The translations under genes were made by a program, and so were the position numbers. This document shows, piece by piece, positions 34,211 through 46,752 of a stretch of 64,000 nt of DNA (positions are counted from its first letter, which is position 1; each line of letters starts with the position of its first letter). The DNA comes from Montifringilla adamsi (taxonomy: Eukaryota > Chordata > Aves > Passeriformes > Passeridae): assembly GCA_017590115.1 (NCBI GenBank), contig JAGGNK010008226.1:6089283-6153282 (forward strand), read 5' to 3'. Below the pieces are notes generated by a model that was not told the origin of the DNA, did no database searches, and saw only the letters and a list, made by a program, of their open reading frames with translations.

Positions 34211-37200
34211 AACTGGGCATGGCACAGCAGGAGCACTCGAATGGGGACCTTACAAAGCAGTACAGGGTAGTGAGTTGGCAAATTTCCCTGGGGTAGTCAA
34301 AGGAAGAGGTGGGTATTTCATAATTACTTAATTACTGAACATCTTCACTCTCATCTCAGGCTTTTCAGCAAGAACAAGGAAATGCACATGAAAATGCTAA
34401 TTAAGCCTGGATGGAACAAGAGGAGGGATTCAGTTGTCATCTGAACAGTAAGAATATTGAACTCTCAGAACCTTCCTGTGCAGCTCACAGGGAGGAAGGA
34501 GGGAATAAGCGTTTAACAAGACAAAAACACCTTGCTGAGTATCTGTAAGTTTTGTTAAATACTCTTTAAGTATTCCCATTCTTACTGACACACATGTAGG
34601 ATAATTAAATGACTGGATGGTCCCCTAACAGCTATCTTCCTATTAACAAGAATTTTACTGCAAATTTAAGTATTCATAAGTACAACGAGGACCAGTTGAC
34701 TCAATAACGGGCACAGCTCCCTACACAGGTTGATCTGAAGTTTTGCTGCAGTAAATTTTTCAGTCTGTCTCTGCTTCTACCCAAAACCTTGCTGGGTTTT
34801 CTCATCTCCAACAACATCCAAAATCAAGGACAACAGACCATGCAGACAAAGCTTGGAGTCGGCTCCTGTTTTAATCTGAATTGTTCTGCCCAGCCCTCTG
34901 AATGGGATCACCCAAGTGCTCAGAACACCCTCAGGAGCCCTGGGCTGTCCCTTGCAGCAGCATAATTCCATGCAGCTGCACACAAGTGAGGGCAGAATGG
35001 ATCCCTTTCCCCCTTCCAGCATCCCAGGTGCAGGTGACTCTCACGGGGATCAAAGAGCAGCTTGCTCCAAACGTGGTGCCTGTCCACAACACAGGCAATG
35101 CCCATCCCAACAACTTCTCCATGCAAATACCACCTTGACACCTGGTCTGCATGGGGCTCCTTGGCAGAGATGTGCTTGTGAAGGGCAATATTCAGCAGAA
35201 AACACACAGAAGGGTGAGAGTCTGAGTGTACATAAGGCACACAAAGATTGATATTTGTGCACATGCATTATCTCACAGAATTGGATTTTTCCACTCAGGG
35301 CCAGCATGCATTTCACAGATGTATTTGTTTCTCCCGATGTTGCAGACCTTAATTACAAAACCTCAATTTTCATACATTCTATTCATTTTCATACTGAGTG
35401 GAAGCAAATGAAATTGTCTTTTTTCTTTTATTTTTTTGCACTCAATGCTGTGATGAAATGAAATTAAATATGACACACTTCTGAGACAAACACTCAGCCC
35501 CTTCAAAACAAGAGGACTGCTCCAGGTCAGTGTTTTAATAGTGTGAGGATGCTCAAAGCCATCTTAACAAGTGTTTCACATGGCCATACTGACTCCTAAT
35601 TCAAGCTATGAAGTCGTGTTGAGAATCTTCCATTTTAATTTACAATATGAGAGGAAGAAACAAACAGAACAAGCCCTGGGTCTCTTGCTGCAAAGCAAAT
35701 CACTGAAGTAGGAAGATCTTCTGGAGCGTCCTTGAGGAATCCTCCTCCCGTGCCCACCTCCCCTGCCTGGGACAGCACCCACAGCTGCTGCTCACCCAGA
35801 TTGGTTTTGGAGCTGGGGTCAAGACCTCAGGTTTATTTTGTCAGTTCCGGCACTGTCTTCTCTAAAATTGGGTGCAACTTGCAATGTGACAGTCTTTACG
35901 TCATTCATGCTCTTCCTACAATTTATTGCAAAGGCGATGTTCTAAAATTTCCAGTTTTCTTCTCCTTCCTTCCTTCCTTCCTTCCTTCCTTTTCCTGGTT
36001 TTCCAGTGGACACACCATGAGCCCCACTGTCCCTACTCCAGTTTACACCACCGCTGTTGCTCCCCCAGCATCCCTGTGCCTGGCAGCTCCTCCCACCAAA
36101 CAGCCAAATTTGGACAATGCAACCAATTATCAGCTGCTTTGTTCTCTCCAAAAAGGCTCCGTTCCAGCCTGTTTTTCCTTCTGTTTCAGCAGTCTCCAAT
36201 GACTTTGATTGCTCATCTGAAGAGTAATAAAATAGCTTCTTATCAAGGCTTTAAAAAATAATATACCTTGACATGGTTATTTAAGATTGAAAAGTCAGGG
36301 GGGCAGAAATAATTATTTTCAAAAGGAACAGAACAAAGTCTCTCTTTACACAGACACAAGAGAAACGTGGGCTACTCCAGCAGGAAAATATCATCAAGAC
36401 TGAGTTTATAGGGACTACAGGTTTGTAACTGCAATTAAAATATCAAGAAGAACATTTGATAATAACAAAACTCAGAGAGACTGCACAGCAATTAAACCCA
36501 ATCTACTGAGAGGTGAGTCTACAGAACTGCAGTAACATGGTACAAAAGTTTATGAGACATAGATCTAATTAACCTAAGCTGTGCAGACAACCCAGTCTGA
36601 ATGCAAACCATTCCCAGTTGCTACTTCCTCGATCCCAGGAGCACTCCCAGAGCCCAAGGACACTGGAGAAGAAATTGCTCGGGTTGTGGCACATCTGCAG
36701 CAGCAGGAAGGGAAATGATGGAGAACTCAAAGCCAATTTGCTTCTGATGTTAACACAAGCAGGGACAATGTCTCTGAAGGAATCAGCATGTAAGAACCAC
36801 CCTTACAGTAAAGATTTTATTCCTAATATCAATCTATAAAAAATACAGTATTTCAGCTTAAAGCCATTCACTCATCACTGATGTCCCTGTCAAAAATCCT
36901 TCTCCAGCCTTCATGGTTTTGTCCTTTATTCTCCTTTTTGAGAAGACAGTCTAGGAGAGTCTTGAGAGGAAGCTGAAACTGGGAAAAGTTTGGAAAAAAC
37001 ACCTACCACTTAGATAAATCTTTAAAAGACAAGCAAATCCTCAAGTCCAATATTTATAAGCAGAGAGTTAAATTTTTGGAGCTTCACATGGTGAGCAGCT
37101 CCAGAGGAGCAGAGGGCTCCTCACTCCAAAGTGTCCATCACTGTTTTTCCAAGGAGCTGCCAAGCCAAGGGGCTGGTTATGATGGGCTGTTATTTACAGC

Positions 37201-39166
37201 AGAGCAGTTGCCACATAAACCCCATGGTGGGACTGCATTGTTTGTTTGTTAAGTGTTTCTTTGTTAAGTGCTCTGACATCCAGGGTGAGGAAGGACGTGA
37301 CTAAATGACAATAAAATGCACATGGAAGGGAGCACAATGGGAGTAGTTTGCAGTTTATTTCTGAGAGTCAATAACTATTTTTTTAGCTGTAATTTTTAGT
37401 CTTCATGATTCCAAGATACAGTTATTTGTTAGTAGGTGAACGAGGCAGGGCTTCACAAACCATAATGCAAAGATGCTGTCACGTTGTTGTGGCATTAATC
37501 AGAGGATCTAATTTTATGTGTAGTCCAAACATCAACAAATCTTTTTTAAAGCTATCGACTTCATTGATTTTAAGACATATTGTAGCTCTTGGGACAAAGA
37601 CAGAGGAAAGTTCTACACAGATGTGGAGCCAAGAAATGGGTGTAATTACCACCCCCTCGTGTTTACAGTGCATGGTGGCTGTGCTGGTGCTCCACATGAA
37701 GCCAGGAGCTCTCCCACTGAATTCCACAGGAGCAGCTTAGAGCTGGCTGAGGGCATTGTTCCAGAAATGCTGATCCTTCTACCTGCTGGAGAAAGAAATG
37801 AGCAGGCACGGAGCACTAAAATGTGGAAGGTCTGGCTTTGGTTCCTGAGATCACCAGAGACCCCAGGAATCCCCCAGGATCAGTTGTTCAATGTGGGTCT
37901 GAAATCCCACGTGTGACCACGTGGAATATGCAGTGTGCTTTTGCTTTTCCTTTCATTTCTAGACCATTAGCTTTTCAGCCAATCACTTTCTCTGACTATT
38001 ATTGATTGTAAGATGTCACACTGGGACTCCAGACTATCTGGTGTGTCCAGGTGCAAATGACAGAGACAGCTAGAACATAACAAATTGATCATTCCTTAAA
38101 GTTTTATTGAAAAAGCTTCTCTCTTAAATGTATGCAAAAATAGTCTGTGTTTAAAAGGATACGTCAGGACAAAAGGTATTCCCCACTTTTCTAGAGATGG
38201 TGAAGCCAAAGAAGAAGATAATTTCATAAAGTTCATAAACTGAGGGCCACAGTAAAAATCCCCAAAGTCTCTCTGTTTCTGCAAACTGATTCTTCTTGCT
38301 GAGCTCCCTGGGTGGGAGGGCTGTCAGAAGAAGGGATGAGGGGAGAGCACAGACTTTCTGAGACATCTTCTCAACCTTCTCAACCACTTCCAGTTTTGAC
38401 CCCAAAAATGTATTTCAGATTATTTTGGTTCTTATTTCAGTGAGAAGACACTTTCAGTTCAGTTTGGAAAGAACCATTAAAGAAGTTAACTGCATTTTTA
38501 TTTGTTTGTTGAGCTGGCAAATACATTTTCCACTCTCTTCCTGTAGTGTTGCCAGCAGAACAAACCTACACTCGGCCACAGGATTGTCTCCCCAGACAAA
38601 CTGGCTTTCCTCCCTAAAATGCTCTCCTCCATACCTGATCCCAAAACTCTCTTACCTCATAAATATTAGGAAGGCTTCATGGAACCACCAGTTAGGATGA
38701 TAATGGAATGAACTTCAGGAGCAACACGATGAGTATTATGGAGAGAAATCTCCTTAACTTTATTAAAGGAAATCACTTGCAATAGATTAAAGCATAATCC
38801 TTCTTGATGTTTTTTAATATTGGTAGGAGCCACTAAATGCATATTTTAGGTTCCCATGAAGACTTTCATGGACTTCCTTTGCCTATAGTGCCCTGAAACA
38901 GCTCCTGCTGTGGATCCCCTGTGGTGCCTCCAAATAAACTGCTCTGTTCTAACCATGCTACTACAAGGTACCACAAGATGATAAATCACATTGGCAATTG
39001 TTTTCTTACTCTACAAATGGGTTTTGTTGTTATTTTTTTTTTAAAATTAAAAATGACATAGAGTTAAATGTAATCCCACAAACAAAAATGTCAAAACTTC
39101 TCAGGATTCACTTAGAAAGGACATGTCTTCCCTGGACACTTTAAGGACTGCTCCAAATCACAGTCC
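34211..39166. other. Long non-coding stretch
   Basis: No gene or CR1 copy recognised. Overlapping frames on both strands at 34900-35260 are compositional. A (CCTT)n microsatellite is listed separately. Repeated TTTG/TTAAGTG words occur at 37240-37272. Confidence 0.5.
35964..35992. repeat. (CCTT)n tetranucleotide microsatellite
   Basis: About seven CCTT units without interruption. Confidence 0.95.
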
Positions 39167-39455
39167 TGGCAAGTAGTGTCAGGACAAGGGGGAATGGCTT
39201 TAAACTGAAAGACAGTCAGTTTAAATGGGATATTGGGAAGGAATTGTTCCCTGTGAGGGTGGGCATGCCCTGGCACAGGGTGCCCAGAGCAGCTGTGGCT
39301 GCCCCTGGATCCCTGGCAGTGCCCAAGGCCAGGCTGGATGGGGCTTGGAGCAACCTGGGGCAGTGGAAGGTGTCCCTGCCCATGGCAGAGGGGTGGAACA
39401 AGATGTTCTTTAAGATCCTTTCCAATCCAAACCTTTCTGTCATTCTGTGACCATA
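39167..39455 (+). mobile_element. CR1 LINE, 5'-truncated
   Basis: Begins in the end of ORF2 ('caggacaagggggaatggct' and 'ttaaactgaaagac'), continues through 'cctgtgagggtgggcatgcc', 'ctggcacagggtgcccagag', 'cagctgtggctgcccctgga', 'gatggggcttggagcaacct', 'aaggtgtccctgcccatggc' and 'cctttccaatccaaaccttt', and ends in the tail 'ctgtcattctgtgac'. The ORF2 remnant is interrupted by stops. The long minus-strand frame here is its antisense shadow. Confidence 0.94.
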
Positions 39456-41794
39456 CAAATGGCACCTTTCCCATCACTTTAGGCTTTCTCATAGACCACT
39501 GGGCTTTAAGACTCCTTCCACTTTCAGCCTACAGACACAAACCTCATCTCCCTAAGGCATCATAATCTTCTCTGTGTTTTTTCTTATCCCCATATGCCAA
39601 GGACAGACAGTGAGGGCAGGGGGAGGACAGAGGAGTCCCTGCTGCCTCTCCTGGAAAGCACTGCCACCACACAGACTTCGTTAAGCTCCCCCTGCTACTC
39701 AGGTTTCCATGCTGGGGCTTGAGAGGGTCTCTGTGCTTGAGCACCCACAGACAGGGACCATTTTTCACTCCTTGCTGTGGCAGAGGAGTTTGTGCAATGA
39801 CATCTGTGGTGTTTTGGAGAAACTCCTGGAGAGTGCTGGCCTGGGCTGTACACCAAGTGGGACGAGAGGCAGGCACGGCACCACGGAGGCAGGCGTTGTG
39901 TGTAACCTGCCTGGCAGAGGAACAGAACAACTGCGCTGTAATAAGATTATTACAGAGAGAAGTTATTCTGTTGAGATAAGGAAGAATTTTAATGACTTTG
40001 GTAGAAGGTATCCAGCCATGGTTAGCCAATCAGCTGACTTCCCCAGCTGGCTGATTTTGCAGACGTGGGATTGCTTCGCTTAGAGGCTCACGGACAGCTC
40101 CATGATACCGTGTGACTGAAAGGGGAGATAAATCTCTCAATCTCTCTTTTTTTTTTTTTAATTTCAATACAATTGCCTTATTACAGCATTATGTGAGGAA
40201 TATGCATGGTACTTCCCAAGGGTTTTGCTTTTCCCAATAGCAAATGTCTCACTCAGTGTTTGGGCAGAGCGGTTCTCTGCTAAATTGCTCACAATGCAAG
40301 CTATTATAGAATAGAGGGACCCTGTGGGTATGATTGAAATTTATATGCACTGAACAATCAAGAATGCCAAGTGCACTGGATAAACTGTAGGTAGGTGGCA
40401 GAAGGCAGATAAGCAGCCTAGGAGGTTTAAGTTACAGGATCTTAAGCCGTAGAAAGATTCGTTTTATAATTTACATTACAACCAGTTTCATTTGTAGAAT
40501 GAATAATGGAAAGCTCCTACAGATAAGTATTTGAGGTTCAATCCTGGGAGGTGTTGAGCACTCAGCTCCCACTGAAGTCAGTGTTCCAGGCTTTTCCCAG
40601 AGTGTGTCTGTGCAGCTCAGGGGAGGTAACTTGTTGGTTAACAGCCACTGCAGATCCTCGAGCAGGGAAGCAGGGCTTTCACAGCACATCCCCATCTAAC
40701 ATCAGCCTGCTCTGAAAGAACTCTGCATCTTAAGGATATAAATCACTTCATGAAAAAGTACTGAGTGAGTGATTTATTTACTTTAAAGACACCAATCAAA
40801 ACATTAAGTGTTGCTACAGGAAACTATCCATTTTCCTTTGGCTGAGTAGTCTGGCAAGGATTTATGAATATTTGTATTCATACATAAATTCCTCTGTTCA
40901 AATCTAACTAAACTCAAACCAGTAAATCTCCAGCCTTCCCTCTTTACCATGATCTCAGACCTTCAAAGGAAAACAGCACTGAAAAATTGATGCACCACAG
41001 GTAACATCAGACCTGCCTGGCAGCTCCGGCCCCTCTGCCCCATCTCCTGTGACCAGAGGGATGTCCATGCACATTTCCCAGTAGGTCACAGGACTGACTA
41101 TGGCATGAGGTCCAATCCACTTAAAAAAAAATATTCTGATTCATTGCATCTGTGGGGTTTTTTTCAGAAAGTTAAACTGACAAAGCTCTATTTTCCTACA
41201 GCTTCAATATTTTCCTAATGACTTAACTGTCCCAAAAGCAACTCCAACTAAAAGAAAGTATTGAAAATTGTATCCCTACTAGAGATGAAAGAAGGTGAGC
41301 CTTGAGTTGGAAGAATGCCCTCAAGGTGCAATAATTTTATTTAGAGTTGAGTTCTGAGTTCTGCTTTATGTGACTCACCAATTTTGAAGCAATAGGTTTG
41401 CAGTTTGCAGCTATGGGTTTGATCCTTACCTACACCCACATGTTATTAAATACAGCTGAGAAATACCCGTAAGCAAGGTGTGAGAAATTTAATGTGCTCT
41501 TAATAAATAATTATTAATTGAATTATGTCATTTGGATGAAACAGAGGCATTTCTTCCAGTGTGCATTAGCATCATAAAAAGCTGCTTGAGAGGTACCAAA
41601 ACTCCCGCAGCACAGCGCATTACGCATCCTGCATTTAACATTTACCCAACGACATCTGGGGGAAAATCCTTATTTCCTATCAATCACAGAGCTGAAATGA
41701 CACTCTCCCATCTGCCCCGTGGAAAGGGGGCTGCATCTGAGGCCCTCTGGAGGGGTGGGAGGCAGAAGGGCCCCCAGAAAACTTGTGCTGGGCA
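39456..41794. other. Non-coding stretch, nothing recognised
   Basis: Plus and minus frames at 39544-40083 are open for up to 161 codons but overlap in opposite directions and resemble no known protein. A 13-T run lies at 40147-40159. 40700-41530 is AT-rich unique DNA. Confidence 0.45.
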
Positions 41795-41855
41795 GAACAA
41801 AGGCGCGGGAGCTGCGGCGGGGAGCGAGCGGCAGCCGCAGCGCCGAGCACAGAGC
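41795..41855. promoter_or_regulatory. Small CpG-rich cluster
   Basis: The stretch around 'aaaggcgcgggagctgcggc' and 'ggggagcgagcggcagccg' carries many CpGs in DNA that is otherwise CpG-poor. It is too short for a typical CpG island and lacks recognisable core promoter elements. It could be a regulatory element, a small promoter, or an unmethylated remnant. Confidence 0.3.
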
Positions 41856-43501
41856 ACAGTCCATAAAGCCACAATGAATGGTAATGACAGGCAATAAAAT
41901 ACCCTTTTAAAAATCCAGTAAAGGATAAAGACTGTAGGCTGCAGCACTGACTGGCAGTGCTGCGGCTGCAAAACATCAGCAGATTAGCATAAAGCATGGC
42001 AAGAAAGTACAACTAAAAATTATTCAGTCATACCAAACGCTTGCAGGGAATCTAGGCCAAGCAAGCAATCAAAATCAAATAGAAACAAGGTATATGTAAT
42101 CCCACAGTAAAAAGATTGAGTGACTGTACATTGCCAAGACATTTTAATACTCCTTTAGCCCACAGTTTTTGAAAACCATTAATAGAGCTATAAAAAGTGA
42201 GGAAAGCTGCACAATGCAGTTCAGACCAACACGGGGGTGTAATTCTACACCGATGTAGCACCAGTGTTAATATAATCTCTCTCATGTTACACAAGAAGCC
42301 CAGCAAGAGCATCATAAAATGCAATATGTGTTTTCTCTACAAGCTTAAGTGTCTTTTAGCATAATTATTCCTGATGCTTCAGTTATGGGAAGGAACGCTA
42401 CCAATCTAAGCAGCAAGACGATATTTATTTGCCCTTAAGGTGCAATTACATTCTGGAAAATGGCTCTTTTTTAATTCAATGATCTACTCCTTTTGCTTGT
42501 TAGGGGTCACACACTGCTGAGACCAAAGTCCTTGGCATTAGGTGTCTGCTCCTTAAAAAGCTCAAGTTCTGTACGCTGAGGTTTGTTTGTTTAGCCCTCC
42601 TGCTTTTTCTCTGGGTTGTTTTTTTTTCAGCTCCTGCAGCTCTAGGAGAGTGAGCAATATCTGTTGTGGCACATGGAAAATCATCAGATCATAATTTAAA
42701 TTCCAAACACTAAATCTTTGTGCTGAGGATGCTCAAGGCAAAAAGGCCACTGAGTGGCTTTCTCTGTTGAATTCACAGAGCTACCAGTTAAGGGGGGAAA
42801 AAAAACCCCAAACCAACCTTTTATTTAAATGTTAATTTCATCAGATTTGAAGCCATCAAGATTTATCCCGTGGAATCTCTCCTTCCCATGCAGGCTCTGC
42901 AGTGAGCCCAGCTCCCTTGGGACACATCTCCTGCTTGCCAGGCAGCAGCATTGCTCAGTGGTGACAGCGCTCCCTCCCTGGGAACAGTCACCAACCTTAC
43001 CAAAACTGCAAGTTTTAGTAAAAAACTCTCTTCTACATGGCTGGGAGCCTTGGGAAGGAAACCCCAGGCTCCACAGACAGGGAGAGGGAAGGACAAGGTA
43101 AAGAGTCCCTTTATTTGATTCCTGTCCTGGGTGTTGACTTGCCCAAAGGAGGAGCCTGGCATGAGGGATTGTCAGCATTCCATGGCCCAAGTGTGACAAA
43201 TTCTACTACCTTAAATCACATTTTCCAGTCAAATATATTTTCTATCACAACACAATGATGAGGTGAGCATTCCCTGGCATTAAAGTCAGCTCCTCATCTG
43301 GGGAGCCCTAAGCCCCATAGATAATGAAGGGGAAGATTTTTAAGGGGTAAACTGATTTTAGTGTAGCTGAAAAGAGGTAGGAATTTTCCCTTCTGGATCA
43401 TGTTCTTTTTGTACCACAAAGATCCTCTGGTGTGTAAAATCCATGACTATAACAAATACACGGCAAGAGAGCTGCTTTTATTAAATGATTAAATGTTCCA
43501 G

Positions 43502-43603
43502 CGTCTCCCCTGAAACTGCGTGCCTCAGCAAGAGGATTTTGGAGGAACATATGCAAATGGAAACAATATTAAAATAATTCCTTAGTCTCCTGCAACTGCG
43601 TGC
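43502..43603 (+). promoter_or_regulatory. Direct repeat flanking an octamer/SOX-like site
   Basis: Two related 20-base words end in aactgcgtgc (43514-43523 and 43594-43603), each preceded by gtctcc. Between them is a perfect octamer ATGCAAAT at 43551-43558, with AACAAT close behind at 43562. POU factors bind the first and SOX factors the second word. This is motif matching only; nothing shows the site is used. Confidence 0.25.
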
Positions 43604-46600
43604 AGTGATTTAATACTATTAAATAGCAAACCCTTTTATCATTTCAATATTTATCTTCAGTTTTTCTCAAGGAAAAAAATTAAAAGGTGCCTGGACTTGA
43701 TTCTCTGATTTTATACAACTGAGTAAAAATTATTGTGCACTAAGTAAAGAAACGAGTACCTCCTAGCTAAAGCCAAAATCTCTGCAGAAAACATGGATCT
43801 GGTCCAATGAGCTGTGGGCAGGGGAAGATGGAGGCAGAGTTCTCTTGGTGGGTCTCCAACCACCCCATGGCTTGGCCTTGTGGGAAAGACCTGCACTTTT
43901 TGGGATTTATGAGCTCTGGGAAGTGTAAAGGGCACTTCACCAGAGTGCTGGGGGATTGCAAAGCCTTTGGGCATCTTTTGCTGCTCGTTCCTTGAGTGTG
44001 AGCACAAGCTGAACGGAGCCCAGAGCCAAACCTGCCCCACCAGGCTGACACCCAAGGGTGAGCCCCGTGCTCCAAATGTGCATCAGTGCCTCCCCCACTG
44101 GATAATTTGTCCACCAGGGCAGCTACAAGCACCCCAAAATGCCTTTCCCTCTGGCTGGCAGGGGGTTCAGGATAAATGTGGTCACAGCAACAAAATCCAT
44201 GTGCTCCTTAACCCAGTTTCGAGGAGCAACTCAGCGCCGCCTTCAAAAAACCTTTCCTTGGCAGCCACGGCTATTCCCAACGTTGAGGAAAGGGCAGGAA
44301 AAAAGGGTTTTTCACAGCAAACCAGGAGTGAGAGCGGTCAAAAGAAGGCGTCCAGGCTGTTAGGTTTGAATGGCACGTGGATAATAGGCAGGAGAGCAAG
44401 CAGGGAACCCTGCCTCCCTGCCTGACAGCGAGTGTTCGCGTTGTGCAGCACTTCAGCGCTGCACTTGGTTCATGCTTTACCTTAAAGTGCCGCGTTTCAA
44501 CTGGAGAGGAAACGTGCAGCAGCTTTCATGCCCCTGCTGTGTAACTGCGGGCAAGTGCAGCCTTTGAAATGGCAGCCTCTGAAAGCAAGGAATGTTGGGT
44601 TGTATGGGAAGGCTTTCTGGCACAGGACTGATGATTAGTGAGGGAATAACAGAGAATTAAAAGAGGGAAATAAGTCGCTCTTGTCAGGCATCCCCCTTTC
44701 TTACCTCTTGCAATATGGACATGTAACTGTGTCTAGAAACGAAATCTGGGACAGGGGATGTTGGTCACAAAAGGAAGGTTTAATAATACAAGCCCTGGGC
44801 ACAAGATAAAAACTTGTAATTTGATGGGTTTTGCATGCACATGGAGTTGTGGCCATGGTTATGAACACATTTACACAATTTCCAAGAAAACAAAGAAGTT
44901 GGGAACTGAAAAAAGAACCCTCTCCTTTTGACCATTCAAGGTCTATGAATGAAGTTGGGAATTTGCACTCTACCTTATTCATTAAAATAGAAACTGCCAT
45001 CACTTTAATGAGCAGCCTGAGGGTGGACAAAGTGCCTTGAATAGCTACGCACCATAGAGAACTTGGCATCCTCGCTGAAACATAATGTGGGATTGCAATT
45101 GTGGGATTTTTCCAGTGAATACGAAGTGATCAAAGATAACACTGCCCCAAAAAGAATTAAAACAGTGCAACATTGCATCAAGTTACAGCCAATGTCAATC
45201 ATTACATGCCTGAGTGCACAGGATCTTTTAAATAATGTTATAGACATGCTGTGGCATTCAAAATATTCACTGAATTTCAAATTAAAATGCAAAAGCATGT
45301 TCCCCGCTCATCTGACCAGAATAGAGAACTCGAGGCACATCTTTCCAAATATTGCTCTAATGCCACATCATTTACCATCAGCTGGAGGACAGGCTAATTT
45401 TATGCAGAACTGGATGATGGGAGCACTGTCACATTAAATGGATTCCCAAAAGTTACCTTTGCCTTTGGTCCTGGGAGATGAGAAATTAGCAAAGACGGAG
45501 TTACAAAAGATTGGGGAAGGAGAGGACTAATTGCAGACTGATCACCTTTCCTACTGTGAAAGAAAAAACCCTTGGCACAATGCAGAACTTGAACTCATCA
45601 TTGTGTAGAGGAGAGTTTCTGGCATGGAATTCCAGCCTGAGCTGCTTGCTGGAAAAAAAATGTTGCTTTATTTACATGCTAAAGGGAACCACCTCCTCGC
45701 TTTGGGCTGCAGATAAGCAGCCCTGGTGCGGAAGAAAAAGAAAGGGAACAGTACACCATTCTGGAAAAGGAGAGGGTGGGAGGGAATGGAGTAAAGACAC
45801 ATCAAAGGAAATATTTATAATATGCCACTGCAGAGGGGGAGAATGCAGAAGTCTTTTGCAAACATAACAGGGAGCTCAAAGTAATTTCAATTTCTAAAAA
45901 GGTCAGTGAGGAAATAGCAGAGAAAAACTTTACTCCAAGCCCAGAAATAGCAATAGAAATACTGGAGCATTTAACCTCAAAACCTCTATGAAAATAGCAT
46001 GAAATTCAGTCTTCAGGTGGAAAGAAAAAAATACCTTCAGTGAGGGCTATAGAAACCAACTGGGAGCAGGATAATCTGTGTGCTGTACAAGTGCAATTAA
46101 GTGGAGGATGGAGTAAGCAAATTTAGATCCCAGAAAAACATGATCAACAGAAGTGAAGGGAACAAGTACACATCACCCACTACCGTGTACTTTTTTTGCA
46201 TAAAATGATCCAATTTGGCTCTAATTTTCAACACTGCAAGCTCATGGATTTGCACAAAGCTCAGATTAGCCCAGGATCTGGCTCAGAGGCTGACAGAAAT
46301 GATCTAAATCTCAAATAACCTCACGTCAGTTAAAGCCAGACTCTCATGCTGGAGCCGTCGGCAAGCTCTGATGGCCAGGAGCTGTCCTGGGGATCCCAGG
46401 AAATTCCAAGAACATTCCACACTCCCCTGAGCATGGGATCATCACCTTTTCTCTTCAACACCCATGCTGCTTTCAAATCTATGAGTAATATGCAGCCTAA
46501 TTTTGCTAAATGAATTGTAATTACAGTAATTCATGCCTGTAGCTCGTGCCCTTTTGTGGGAGGTTTTTGCTGTGAGAGCCATTGTATCATCTTCTCTTTG

Positions 46601-46718
46601 GATCTACAGTTTTAGAACTGATCTCATGGAGCTCTGATAGATCAGCCTGTGTGTTATGGCTCTGTTTGGGTAAGGGGCTTAATTATGTAATTTCATCATT
46701 TATTTTTCTGCGAATTCA

Positions 46719-46752
46719 ATTGCATTTCATTGCATTGCATTTCATTCATTCA
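46719..46752. repeat. Imperfect (ATTGC/ATTTC)n pentanucleotide repeat
   Basis: Successive ATTGC, ATTTC, ATTGC, ATTGC and ATTTC units, then ATTC. Confidence 0.85.

Noticed and set aside
39544..40083. Opposed ORFs of 161 (minus) and 124 (plus) codons.
   Set aside because: They overlap in opposite directions in moderately GC-rich DNA with no recognisable product, so at most one could be real and neither has support.
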